Shown one piece after another: positions 9,083 to 17,111 of a stretch of 64,000 bases of DNA. Source of the stretch: an uncultured Gemmata sp. (GTDB lineage Bacteria > Planctomycetota > Planctomycetia > Gemmatales > Gemmataceae); contig CALDUT010000009.1 of the NCBI GenBank assembly GCA_937924775.1, forward strand, positions 62,001-126,000, in the 5' to 3' direction. The notes under the pieces are model-generated. The model ran no database searches. It was not told the DNA's origin and saw only the letters and a list, made by a program, of their open reading frames with translations. Every line of letters begins with the position of its first letter. The stretch's first letter is position 1. Both the position numbers and the translations under genes were made by a program.

Positions 9083-9395
9083 AACGCGACAACCCAACCG
9101 ACGGGATACCAGCGATGAACAAAATTCACGAAACGATCACAGGAAAAGCTTTATGCAACGAGCGTGCCGCCAACAGTTTCTCTCCCCATGGCACGTTATC
9201 AACTCGACTAACTCAACTCAATCTCTCATTCAACATCGTCCTAAAGGGAATATAGCTTGGAATCGCCGTGCCATCGGATGTCGGCGTAGATGACGATTTT
9301 TTGACACACTACTGTCGAATTATTGACGCGTCCCGACACGGGACATTCATCCCCTCAATCCCCCCCTTATGCCGTCGTCCCCTCACCCCTTGCCA
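9083..9395. other. Gap between symporter gene and murQ fusion
   Basis: About 313 bases without a gene, fairly AT-rich on its left side. A weak inverted repeat, CGTGCC (9163-9168) with GGCACG (9190-9195), could be part of a leader or terminator. The length suggests that the murQ fusion has its own promoter here, but I cannot point to convincing -35/-10 boxes. Confidence 0.4.
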
Positions 9396-10904
9396 TCACC
9401 CCCCGCGGGTGCCGCGGTTGGCCAACAATGCTGCGGTCACTGTGGTCGCGGTGCCAATCAATGCGAACCATGGCCACGCCACCACCGGTTGCCGCAAGAC
9501 CGACGGCATAGCGTCCCAAGCGGCGAATATCCCGGTGGAAGGCAGCCACACCACAACGACTACCCCCAAGCCGCACACCAAGCCCACCAGCGCCGCGGAC
9601 GACGACACCGGCCTCGGCAACCGCCCCAGCGTGAATAACCCCAATATCAGCCCAGTGGTCAGCCCGGCAACGCTCAGCACCATCTCGATGACGCTCCGCT
9701 GCATTGCCACCGCCGCGACCAACGCCACGCCCAGTTGGGCACAACCAAACATAATGGTTAACCCCCGCGAAACCCACAGGTAGTGTCGTTCGTCCCCTTT
9801 CGGGTACAACGGGCGGTAGAAATCGTTCACCACCGCCCCCGCGGAGCTATTCAGAGAAGACGACAGGGTGGACATCGCCGCCGAAAGCACCGCGGCCATC
9901 AATAATCCGACGACACCCGCTGGCAGCCGGTGAACAATGAAGTAACCGAACACCGCATCACCTTTGATCCCCTCGGGCAAAGCGAGCGAACCCTGTTGCC
10001 AGATCACATACAGCCCCAGCCCGATCAGCAGAAACAGCAAAAATTGCAAGAAGACGACAAACCCGCTGCCAATCAAAGCTGCCCGGGCCACCCCCAGCGA
10101 GCGGGCACAGAGGAACCGCTGCACCATGAGTTGATCGGCCCCGTGGCTGGCCATGGTGAAAAAGGCTCCGCCAATCAGGCCTGACCAAAAAGTGTACACC
10201 CGCGTCGGATCGGTGCTGAAATCGAAGAGAGTGAATTTCCCTGCAGCGCTGGCGGTGGCCACAAAACCCGACCAACCATTCTGCACATCCAGCGCGATGA
10301 AGACCGCGGCCAGTGCCGCCCCCAGCATGTAGACCGCAAACTGAATGACGTCCGTCCAAATGACCGCCTCCATGCCGCCCAAACAGGTGTATAGAATCGT
10401 GGCCGCCCCCATCACGGCAATCGAAACAGTAATGTTCCAACCCGTGAACTGGTTGAGCAGAAGGGCTGTCAGGAACAGCCGCATTCCGTCGGCGATGGTG
10501 CGGGTGATGACGAAAATCCCGGACGCGGTCCGCTGCACCCGAGTATCAAAACGCTGCCGCAGCAATTGATACGCCGTCAAGAGTTCGCCATGGAAGTATT
10601 GGGGTAAGAGTAACCACGCGACGAGGCCCCGGCCCACGATGTAACCAAGCGCCAGTTGCAAAAATGTCAGATTTCCTCCGTTGGGGTTGAACCCCAACCC
10701 GGGGACACTCAGAAAGGTCACGGTGCTGGTTTCTGTGGCGACCACAGAAATCAGCACCAACCATAAGCCGACGCTCCGCCCGCCGACGAAGTATCGCTGC
10801 GTGTCACGCTGCCGCCGAGCGAACCACGCCCCCAGCAAGATTGTGGCGAGGAGATATACCGCCACCACCGCGACATCCACCACCGGTAACCGCGCCCCAA
10901 GCAT
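9396..10904 (-). CDS. Sodium/solute symporter (SSS family) permease
   Basis: A 502-residue polytopic membrane protein of the SSF family (PF00474), with about 13 hydrophobic segments. Family marks include the YFVGGRSVGLW segment after helix 1, SVVATETSTVTFLSVPG in helix 2, and the conserved SAAMSTLSSSLNS block near 340-352. It takes up a small solute with Na+. The substrate is not readable from sequence, but it starts 56 bases after the NamZ gene and lies upstream of the MurNAc etherase/kinase fusion on the same strand. MurNAc, or the MurNAc-GlcNAc disaccharide, is therefore the most likely cargo. From memory, the Tannerella MurNAc transporter encoded beside murK/murQ is a comparable case. Confidence 0.92.
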   Translation of the reverse strand: MLGARLPVVDVAVVAVYLLATILLGAWFARRQRDTQRYFVGGRSVGLWLVLISVVATETSTVTFLSVPGLGFNPNGGNLTFLQLALGYIVGRGLVAWLLLPQYFHGELLTAYQLLRQRFDTRVQRTASGIFVITRTIADGMRLFLTALLLNQFTGWNITVSIAVMGAATILYTCLGGMEAVIWTDVIQFAVYMLGAALAAVFIALDVQNGWSGFVATASAAGKFTLFDFSTDPTRVYTFWSGLIGGAFFTMASHGADQLMVQRFLCARSLGVARAALIGSGFVVFLQFLLFLLIGLGLYVIWQQGSLALPEGIKGDAVFGYFIVHRLPAGVVGLLMAAVLSAAMSTLSSSLNSSAGAVVNDFYRPLYPKGDERHYLWVSRGLTIMFGCAQLGVALVAAVAMQRSVIEMVLSVAGLTTGLILGLFTLGRLPRPVSSSAALVGLVCGLGVVVVVWLPSTGIFAAWDAMPSVLRQPVVAWPWFALIGTATTVTAALLANRGTRGG

Positions 10905-10960
10905 AGAGAGAGTCTTTCTGGTTCCAAAGTTTCAAGAGGGATTGTTTTACGAATCACCCA

Positions 10961-12127
10961 TCAGGAATAGAGCCAGTAGGAGCGGCGGCGGGCGGCAAAC
11001 GCGGTTTCTTCCGCCTCCCATGCGGCGGCGAGGGTTCGCCATGGTGTGCCGGCTTCGAGGGCCCGGCGTTCCCGGTCGCTGCCAAAGAGCAGATCCATCG
11101 CGAGCCGGTCGGTCACGAATTCATATTCTTCCGTCCGCCAAGCAAAACGGGAGCCACACAGTTCGCGCAAGTGGGCCAGAACCGCCAGACCGGTCCGCAC
11201 CGGGAGGAAAGCTCGCCGATCGGTGACATGCAACTGCACGCCGCCGCAATCCAGTCCGGCGAATTTGTGGAACGTGGGGCGGAACCACGCCGGCCGGAAC
11301 CGCACCCCGGGAAGCTGTTCCGCTTCCAGTCGCCGGGCCAATTCACGCGGTTCGATGCCCGGGGCCCCGCACAGTTCGAAGGGTCGCGTCGTGCCGCGGC
11401 CTTCCGAGAGATTTGTTCCTTCCAACAAACACATCCCCGGATAGACCAGCGCGGTATCGAGGGTAGGCATGTTGGGTGATGGCAGCACCCACGGCAACCC
11501 GGTTTCGTCGAAATACCAATCGCGTCGCCAGCCGTCGCAGCGGATCACTTCCAATGACACCGCCGGTACGCATTCGGCTTGGTAGAGGCGGGCCAGTTCG
11601 CCGATCGTCAAACCGTGCCGCGTGGTCAGCGGATGTGGCCCGACGAAGCTGGCGAAGGCCGGCTGCAACAGCGGCCCTTCCACCGCGATTCCGCCCAAAG
11701 GATTGGGCCGATCGAGGACCACCACGCGGACACCGTGTTCGGCACACGCCTGCAGGCAATACAGCAAGGTGGCGTGGAAGGTGTAGTAACGGCTGCCGAT
11801 GTCTTGCAGATCGACGACCAGGGTATCAAGGCCACGCAGTTGTTCGACGGAGGGTCGCAGGGATTCGACCGATGAACCATAAAGACTGTGAACACGCACC
11901 GTTTCCCGGTGAGAATCGCTCACCGGAATGAGGTCTTGGGCAGTGCCGGCCCAGCCATGTTCAGGCCCCAAAAGTGCCACCAGCGTGACCCCGGGAGCCT
12001 GGGCCAACAAATCCGCGGCGTGGGCAAGGTGAGAATCGACCGAGGCCGGATGACAGACCAAACCCACCCGCTGCCCGCGGAGAGCCTGAAAAGCCGAATC
12101 GCGGAGAACATCCAGACCGCTTCGCAT
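10961..12127 (-). CDS. namZ: DUF1343 / NamZ-type exo-beta-N-acetylmuramidase
   Basis: A 388-residue full-length DUF1343 (YbbC, GH171) protein. Conserved blocks are visible: LCHPASVD-type N-terminal Rossmann-like strand, LLGPEHGWAG, VVDLQDIGSRYYTF near 105-118, DRPNPLGG, PSPNMPTLDTALVYPG and the GRGTTRPFE segment. NamZ removes MurNAc from the non-reducing end of peptidoglycan fragments. No signal peptide is visible (the protein opens MRSGLDVLRDS) and the frame cannot be extended to add one, whereas the Bacillus enzyme is exported. If cytoplasmic, it would cut an imported MurNAc-GlcNAc disaccharide. It probably forms an operon with the symporter 56 bases downstream. Confidence 0.9.
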   Translation of the reverse strand: MRSGLDVLRDSAFQALRGQRVGLVCHPASVDSHLAHAADLLAQAPGVTLVALLGPEHGWAGTAQDLIPVSDSHRETVRVHSLYGSSVESLRPSVEQLRGLDTLVVDLQDIGSRYYTFHATLLYCLQACAEHGVRVVVLDRPNPLGGIAVEGPLLQPAFASFVGPHPLTTRHGLTIGELARLYQAECVPAVSLEVIRCDGWRRDWYFDETGLPWVLPSPNMPTLDTALVYPGMCLLEGTNLSEGRGTTRPFELCGAPGIEPRELARRLEAEQLPGVRFRPAWFRPTFHKFAGLDCGGVQLHVTDRRAFLPVRTGLAVLAHLRELCGSRFAWRTEEYEFVTDRLAMDLLFGSDRERRALEAGTPWRTLAAAWEAEETAFAARRRSYWLYS

Positions 12128-12229
12128 AATAGCCGACCCCAGAACCCGTCACGCCACCGGGCCGGCCACTTCCGGTTCCCGGTGAACGGGAATGTATCAA
12201 AAGCGAGTCGCGTTGGCGCCGGGGTGGGT

Positions 12230-13201
12230 TCAGGTTGGCGGGGACGTGGATGGCTGATGGAAAGACCGATTCCGTGGGGGTCGCGTTATCATTTGCGCGT
12301 AACCGGTGTAGCCAGCGTAGCGGTCGCGGTCATGCGGATCACGGCGGCGGGCGAGTTTCCGCAGGATGTCCCGAATGCGTGGAGGTAGTCGCACGCCACC
12401 GTGACGCGTGAGGATGGCCCCGGTGATCTCAGGTTCTTCGTCCCGATGGTAAACACGCCAGCCTTTATAAGGGTGAAGCTGATAGCCGAATTCGTGTAAG
12501 ATGGCTCGCACCCGAGCCTCGAAGCCCGCCGGTGGAGCCGCGGCTACCGGCCACGAGAACGCCAGATCGTCGCAATAGCGGCTATAGCGAGCCCCAGCGA
12601 GCGCGGCGAGGTTAGCCAAGCGTATGTCCAGATCGCGATTGACACAGTTGCTCAGCGCGGGACTGGTCGGTGCCCCCTGGGGCAAGCCATCGCGATCGGT
12701 GGTGAGAATTGTCAACACGCGGGCGGTCTCATCATCCACACGCTCGCGCCACCATTGTTCCACGCGGAAAGCGTGGGTGCTGGGGAAGAAATCCTGAATA
12801 TCAGCTAGAACGATAATTTCCGCGCCGGCGTGAGTCCAGACGTGATCGGCTGTGGAATGCCCGGCCTGATAGGCCATCGCTGCCGGATGAGCTTGCTCAC
12901 CGCTCAGGTAGCGGCGAACAATCTCGTGCTGAAGTTTCTTGAGTTTGGCATCGGGTTCGGCGATTGCGCGGCGGCCGCCAGCGCGTTTGGCCCGGTAAAA
13001 TCGCCGGTAGCGGAAGTGCGGTTCCAGAGTTCCCGTAGTGAGGATGTCGCGGAAGACCTGGGGTGGCAGTTGCAGTGTGGCCGCCACCTCGACGCTGAAG
13101 ACGTCCAACGGGGCCATGGTGGCCCCGGTTGGGTCAGGTTCATCGTTATCGCTGCGGCTTTGCAGCGTTCGGGCTAGCAATGCAAAAAGCGGCCACGCCA
13201 T
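12230..13201 (-). CDS. Retron-like reverse transcriptase
   Basis: A 323-residue RT with fingers, palm and a short thumb and no extra domain, the size of retron RTs. Motif A is VLADIQDFFPST (131-142) with D134 and D137; motif B is LPQGAPTSPALSN (173-185); the catalytic box is YSRYCDDLAFS, with YCDD at 209-212. The retron region Y motif (VTG) appears as ITG at 259-261, followed by RLPPRIRDILRKL. The region X motif NAxxH is changed to HVWTH (120-124), keeping the last His. The start ATG at 13199-13201 has a GGAAG ribosome site. The SPFH gene ends 37 bases upstream, so the two form an operon. There is no room for an msr-msd directly beside the RT gene. Diversity-generating or group II intron RT are less likely because maturase and VR/TR features are absent. 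Confidence 0.88.
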   Translation of the reverse strand: MAWPLFALLARTLQSRSDNDEPDPTGATMAPLDVFSVEVAATLQLPPQVFRDILTTGTLEPHFRYRRFYRAKRAGGRRAIAEPDAKLKKLQHEIVRRYLSGEQAHPAAMAYQAGHSTADHVWTHAGAEIIVLADIQDFFPSTHAFRVEQWWRERVDDETARVLTILTTDRDGLPQGAPTSPALSNCVNRDLDIRLANLAALAGARYSRYCDDLAFSWPVAAAPPAGFEARVRAILHEFGYQLHPYKGWRVYHRDEEPEITGAILTRHGGVRLPPRIRDILRKLARRRDPHDRDRYAGYTGYAQMITRPPRNRSFHQPSTSPPT

Positions 13202-13238
13202 TAGTTTCTTCCATTTTTCTCAGAAGGCCACGATAGCA

Positions 13239-13973
13239 TTACCCACTGCCGTTTTTCCGGAAAGCCAGCAGATCGGCCAAGTTGGGTAACAGCACGACGT
13301 TGCCCCCTTTACCAGCCAATGCCATCAGGGCATCGAGTTGCTGCATCCGGACAACTTCCGGGGATTCGGCCAAGATTTTGGCGGTATTCGCGCGCGCCCG
13401 AGCCGCCGCCACTTCGTGCCGCGCTTTGACCAACTCGGCCCGACCCGTGCGGTCCGCTTCCACTTCCAACATCAAGACCCGCTGCACTTCCCGCGGCAGG
13501 ATGACATCGCGCAAGCCGACGCGTGTCAATTCAACGCCATACCGTCGCGCCGGTTCCACCGCGAGTTGTAGCAATTCATGCCCCAACTCGGCGCGGCTTT
13601 CCAACAATTGATCCATCGTCTTGGCCGAGACGACATCGCGCAAAGCTAATTGCAGCTCCTGATGAAGCTGCTCCACATAGTTTTCCACCGCTTGGAATGC
13701 CAATGTCGGATCGGTGACGCGATATTGAGCGACCAAGGTGATGCGAACTTCGATCTTGTCGGCCGTCAGAAGCCCCTGCCCGGCGACGATGTGACTCATT
13801 TCCCGCAAGGAAACCTTCGCCACGTCCACAGGGGCCCAGCGGCTGAAACGGTAACGCCCCGGTTCCAGAACCTTTTCGAGCCGCCCGCCGCGGTACAACA
13901 GTCCGCGTTCGTACTGAAAGATGGTGATCTCTCGGCATAGGCCCAGCCAGCGTCGCTTCAGCGGGGTCATCAT
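13239..13973 (-). CDS. SPFH/Band 7 (slipin-like) protein
   Basis: A 244-residue SPFH-domain protein. The domain fills residues 15-180 (REITIFQYERGLLYRGG, KVLEPGRYRFSRW, LTADKIEVRITLVAQYRVTDP) and ends with a charged helix rich in Ala, Arg and Glu (165-205) typical of slipins. No N-terminal membrane helix is obvious, unlike most stomatins. Two adjacent ATGs (13971-13973 and 13968-13970) are possible starts, with a GAGAG ribosome site upstream. Slipins oligomerise at membranes. The gene precedes the reverse transcriptase by 37 bases and is preceded by 1.2 kb without genes. An SPFH partner is not among the retron effector types I know, so its role with the RT is open. Confidence 0.87.
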   Translation of the reverse strand: MMTPLKRRWLGLCREITIFQYERGLLYRGGRLEKVLEPGRYRFSRWAPVDVAKVSLREMSHIVAGQGLLTADKIEVRITLVAQYRVTDPTLAFQAVENYVEQLHQELQLALRDVVSAKTMDQLLESRAELGHELLQLAVEPARRYGVELTRVGLRDVILPREVQRVLMLEVEADRTGRAELVKARHEVAAARARANTAKILAESPEVVRMQQLDALMALAGKGGNVVLLPNLADLLAFRKNGSG

Positions 13974-14175
13974 GGCGATGGCTCTCGGTATGTTCGAGGG
14001 CCGTCCAACCCGGCGGTGGTGGCGCGGGAAACCAGGGGACGCCAGTTGACGCGCTCGTTGTTCGAACCGCGAACGCTGTCCGAACGCAGAACGCGGGTAT
14101 CCCCGACGTCGCAAGCCGGTGTCCGGCGTCGGCCCCGAAGGACCGAAAACTGCCGGGTTGAACGACTCTGACCAC

Positions 14176-14200
14176 GTTTGCCTTGCACCGCAAGGCAAAC
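14176..14200 (-). other. Perfect 11-bp hairpin in the SPFH-RT leader
   Basis: GTTTGCCTTGC (14176-14186) pairs perfectly with GCAAGGCAAAC (14190-14200) around a three-base loop. It is flanked by a CACTGAC/GTCAGTG pair (14202-14208 with 14252-14258) and by a CCGACG/CGTCGG stem (14103-14132 region) that encloses a second CCGG/CCGG stem. There is no U-run, so it is not a standard terminator. A structured non-coding RNA, possibly the msr-msd of the neighbouring RT, is one reading. Confidence 0.5.
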
Positions 14201-14540
14201 TCACTGACACCCAGTCTGCGGAACGCCAACTCGCACGCAAGCCGCGCCGCGGTCAGTGTCTGTTACTGTAAATGAGTTCGGATAACGGTACAAGGTTCGT
14301 AGAGACATGAACTTTTTTTCCCCAAACGCCCGAAAACACCTATGTCAGACATGGGAGCAAGGATGGCCACCACCTCTCGGATTCTCCCAGCCGTGATTGC
14401 TAAGGCCCATCGTGAGGGAGCCGTTCGAGAAGTTTGACCACGTTGAGGTCAGAGCACCCCCCACAGACAATTCTGCCGATACTGTCACAGTGGCCCAGCT
14501 CCTTCTCTCGGACTGTGCGGTGTGAACATCGACTTTTGTC

Positions 14541-14560
14541 TATTTTTGTATATTTTTGTA
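14541..14560. repeat. Exact tandem 10-bp AT-rich repeat
   Basis: TATTTTTGTA occurs twice in a row, preceded by a diverged copy (gacttttgtc). T-tracts at one helical turn spacing favour bent or easily melted DNA. It is the most AT-rich point of the surrounding gene-free region. Confidence 0.7.
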
Positions 14561-14609
14561 TAGTTACAATGGCCATTTTTGGCTAATTTCTGCCAAGCCT
14601 GAAAATTGC

Positions 14610-14636
14610 GAACATACGATAAGTATTCGCATGTTC
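14610..14636. promoter_or_regulatory. 27-bp imperfect palindrome
   Basis: Outer arms GAACAT (14610-14615) and ATGTTC (14631-14636) enclose inner arms CGA (14617-14619) and TCG (14627-14629) around a 7-base centre, with one mismatched pair between. It resembles an operator for a dimeric regulator or an architectural protein. It lies 44 bases from the parS-like site. Confidence 0.45.
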
Positions 14637-14679
14637 AATAATGCCAAACACTTCGGCGCGACATTCTAACAATCGCCGA

Positions 14680-14695
14680 CGTTCCACGTGGAACA
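14680..14695. other. parS-like centromere site (ParB binding)
   Basis: The 16-mer CGTTCCACGTGGAACA contains a perfect 14-bp palindrome, GTTCCACGTGGAAC (14681-14694). From memory this is identical to the core of Pseudomonas chromosomal parS sites (half-site GTTCCAC), and it differs from the widespread consensus TGTTTCACGTGAAACA at three of 16 positions. A given 14-mer is expected about 0.0002 times by chance in 64 kb. I found no second copy and no parA/parB in the window. If real, the window lies in the origin-proximal part of the chromosome. Confidence 0.6.
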
Positions 14696-15175
14696 CTTCG
14701 CCAAAACTCGACATCCCCACCACAGATAGGCCACGAAGAGAAAGGCTCTGAAGACCCAGAAGACCAAGCGTCCAACGACCGTCAACAGACTCACTCGAAC
14801 GGCTCTCGGTTCCCACCGCTACGAGGGGCAACTGTTTGGCAATGGTTGAGACTGAAAGCCGTTCTGAGATCTGAACAGACTCGTAACAACTGTCTCAGCG
14901 GGTAGCAATTGGAACTTCAACCAGGCTTGTCGAAGATTCGGCACTGTCCAGAGAGCCCTGACGCGGTGGAGGTTGGCCCCGCAACGTCTATCAGGAGTTC
15001 CTTGATACCGGTTGGAACAGCTGTCCATACGGTCCCCCCCAAGCGGTGTGTCTGCCGGGGGGAGTTAGGGGTGCTGTGGAAGCTGAGGCCGTCGACGTTT
15101 GACTTCTGGCAAGGCCTAGCGCGACGCCAGTGCCAGTTCCAGGAACGAAACACGGAAACAGACTACACTCCCAGT

Positions 15176-16234
15176 TTACTTCAACGCGGCCCGCTTTTGG
15201 CCGATCAGCTGAATGAGAGCTTTGTGTGGCTCGGCGAACTTGGCCAACCCTTCACGCATCAGGGTTTCTTCCATCTTCAGCTGATCCACCTTGGCGTCGA
15301 TCTCGGCTAGCACTTCAGGAGGCGGCAATTGATCCACCATGCGGGTGAACATGTGGCCGCTTTTCTGGACGGCTTCGTTGGTTTCCGGGGGATTGGTTTC
15401 GATGTCGCTGCCCGCGAAGGCCACAACGTACTTGATCGGATCCGGGTTGGGGTTCTTCTTGGTCTTCTTCGCCCCAGTGCTGGCGAAGATGATCTCCTGC
15501 TTGCGCGGCAGGGCTTTATCGGCCCAGAAATCCCGATTCAGCTTCCAAATCCGCTTAGCGTTCACGATGCCGACCATCCCTTGCGCCGCGGGGGATAACT
15601 CAGGCACATGCTCTTCGGTATAAACATCCACCCGGCTGACGAAGATGCTGTAGACCGACTTGACGTTCTCCTTATCCGAACGGCGTTGAATGCCCCGCCA
15701 GACAGCCTCGCGGGCCGCGATGTACTGCCGTTGGCTGAAAATCAGAGTGACGTTCGGGCACACACCGGCAACCACCAACTCCTCCAACGCGGCCAGGCCC
15801 GCCGGCGTCGCTGGAACTTTGATCATCCGGTTCTTGTGCCCCGCCGACCATTTCTGGCCCAACTCGATGTAGGCCGCGGTCCGCTCGGCGATGGTTTTTG
15901 GCTGATTCTGATCTTCCAAAAGCGGATCGAGTTCAAAGCTCACCCAACCGTCGTCCCCGCGGGTATCACTCCACACATCAAGGAAAACATCTTGAGCTAT
16001 CTTCACGAGTTTGTCGGTCATTGCCCAAGCGACAGCTTCGTCATCCAGCCCTTGGCTGAAGAAGGTTTTCATATCATTGTCGAAGCGGCCGCTCTCGATC
16101 AGGCCGGCGATGATGATTGGGTTGGATGTGGCCCCGGTCGCCCCTTGGCTGCGATTGAGCTTAATCAAGTCGGGATCGACCGAATCGAGCCAGAGCTTGG
16201 TACCCGTGGCGACCAGCGATTGTAACGGCGTCAT
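15176..16234 (-). CDS. tal: Transaldolase
   Basis: A 352-residue transaldolase of the non-oxidative pentose phosphate pathway, moving dihydroxyacetone units between sugar phosphates. Visible marks are [13 protein letters not shown] near the start, [12 protein letters not shown] at 31-42 and the Schiff-base lysine K139 in [19 protein letters not shown] follows. The C-terminal third contains a Lys/Pro-rich insertion ([13 protein letters not shown]) that makes it longer than the enterobacterial enzyme but similar to the actinobacterial type. The start ATG has a GGAGA ribosome site nine bases upstream. It has no co-directional partner close by and ends at the large gene-free region. Confidence 0.95.
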   Translation of the reverse strand: MTPLQSLVATGTKLWLDSVDPDLIKLNRSQGATGATSNPIIIAGLIESGRFDNDMKTFFSQGLDDEAVAWAMTDKLVKIAQDVFLDVWSDTRGDDGWVSFELDPLLEDQNQPKTIAERTAAYIELGQKWSAGHKNRMIKVPATPAGLAALEELVVAGVCPNVTLIFSQRQYIAAREAVWRGIQRRSDKENVKSVYSIFVSRVDVYTEEHVPELSPAAQGMVGIVNAKRIWKLNRDFWADKALPRKQEIIFASTGAKKTKKNPNPDPIKYVVAFAGSDIETNPPETNEAVQKSGHMFTRMVDQLPPPEVLAEIDAKVDQLKMEETLMREGLAKFAEPHKALIQLIGQKRAALK

Positions 16235-16376
16235 GGCACGTTCTCCGGAAAAAAGGGAGCGCTGGCTATCTTAGCCTATTTCGCCGTTCGCAGTAGGGTT
16301 TCCTTCCTCGGGCGGCAGAGATTGGCGTTCGACCCGATGGGGTACTTTTACTCCCCCCTGCGCATGGGTCGCTGTT

Positions 16377-16553
16377 TCAGCGGACCACCGGCAGATAGTT
16401 GGGTGTTCCCTGACCGCGAAAATCGGGTTTGTTCACACCCAATTCGCGACGCAACCAATTGACGGCTCGCTGAGCCGGCGCAGGATCGTACGCGAGATAG
16501 ACTAAGCCGGCCAGCAACACAACGGCGATCAGAGTCACGGATAATTTGGGCAT
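16377..16553 (-). CDS. Small single-pass membrane protein
   Basis: A 58-residue protein with one membrane helix at about 5-22 (LSVTLIAVVLLAGLVYLAY), followed by a basic amphipathic segment and the tail NYLPVVR. The ATG at 16551-16553 is preceded by GGAG; an ATG nine codons upstream lacks a ribosome site. It lies 47 bases after coaD on the same strand. No family is recognised, and the size leaves some doubt, but signal placement and ribosome site support a real gene. Confidence 0.6.
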   Translation of the reverse strand: MPKLSVTLIAVVLLAGLVYLAYDPAPAQRAVNWLRRELGVNKPDFRGQGTPNYLPVVR

Positions 16554-16600
16554 GGCCTGAATTCTCCAGCGAAGGGGCATTCAAGCTTAGAACAAGCCGC

Positions 16601-17101
16601 TTAGCGTCGTGCCCGTTCGAGCAATTCAGCGCGAACCGGCTCGGGCAAAAACTTCGACAAATCGCCGCCGAGGGTCGCAATCTGCCGCAACAGCGATGAA
16701 CTGACGTGAGAAAATTCTTCCTTGGCCATCAAAAAGACGGTTTCGATTTCAGAATCCAGGTTGCGGTTCATCAGCGACATCGTGAACTCATATTCCATAT
16801 CCGACAAAGTCCGCAAGCCGCGGAGAACCACCCGGGCCCCGCATTGCCGGACAAACGTTACAGCCAGCCCTTGGAAGGCCAGAACCTCCACATTCGACCA
16901 CCCCCGGGTCACTTCGCGAATCAGGCGAACCCGCTCATCGGTGGTGAAGAGGGTTTGCTTATCGGGGTTGATGCCCACACCGACGATGAGCCGTTCGAAC
17001 AGGCGGCTGCCACGTTCGATGATGTCGAGGTGCCCCCAATGCACAGGATCGAACGTCCCGGTGTACACGGCGATGCGCGGATTCAGGGCGCTAGGCGACA
17101 T
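16601..17101 (-). CDS. coaD: Phosphopantetheine adenylyltransferase
   Basis: A 166-residue enzyme catalysing the penultimate step of coenzyme A synthesis (ATP plus 4'-phosphopantetheine to dephospho-CoA). The nucleotidyltransferase signature is clear: YTGTFDPVHWGHLDII with the HxGH motif (H19-W-G-H22 region), RGLRTLSDMEYE, and the C-terminal HVSSSLLRQIA, equivalent to the ISSTxxR motif. The start at 17099-17101 has a strong GAAGGAG ribosome site. It follows the aminotransferase gene with a gap of only 10 bases, so the two are likely co-transcribed. Confidence 0.97.
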   Translation of the reverse strand: MSPSALNPRIAVYTGTFDPVHWGHLDIIERGSRLFERLIVGVGINPDKQTLFTTDERVRLIREVTRGWSNVEVLAFQGLAVTFVRQCGARVVLRGLRTLSDMEYEFTMSLMNRNLDSEIETVFLMAKEEFSHVSSSLLRQIATLGGDLSKFLPEPVRAELLERARR

Positions 17102-17111
17102 GGGTTCTCCT

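Larger units (their letters stand above)
13974..15175. other. 1.2-kb gene-free region upstream of the SPFH-RT pair
   Basis: No convincing gene is present between the SPFH start and the end of transaldolase. The part nearest SPFH (14040-14270) is GC-rich and full of inverted repeats, read as leader RNA on the minus strand. The middle part (14520-14640) is AT-rich, with a tandem repeat and a palindrome. A parS-like site is at 14680-14695. The rest (14700-15170) shows only short imperfect repeats. This is the longest gap in the window and is clearly more than an ordinary promoter. Confidence 0.7.

Noticed and set aside
12230-13201. Group II intron maturase or diversity-generating RT
   Set aside because: No maturase/HNH domain, intron boundaries, template repeat or variable-repeat target gene are visible; the protein is short and carries the retron-type ITG motif.
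14166-14454. CTCTGACC (14166-14173) and GGTCAGAG (14447-14454) as retron a1/a2 repeats
   Set aside because: An 8-base inverted pair at this distance is expected by chance in a region of this size, and no branch G or msd hairpin of the right layout was identified between them.
14531-14560. CRISPR-like repeat
   Set aside because: The units are 10 bases, directly adjacent and without spacers; there are no cas genes in the window.
14280-15175. Chromosomal replication origin
   Set aside because: AT-rich repeats and a parS-like site are present, but I found no DnaA boxes of the TTATNCACA type and no dnaA or dnaN nearby.
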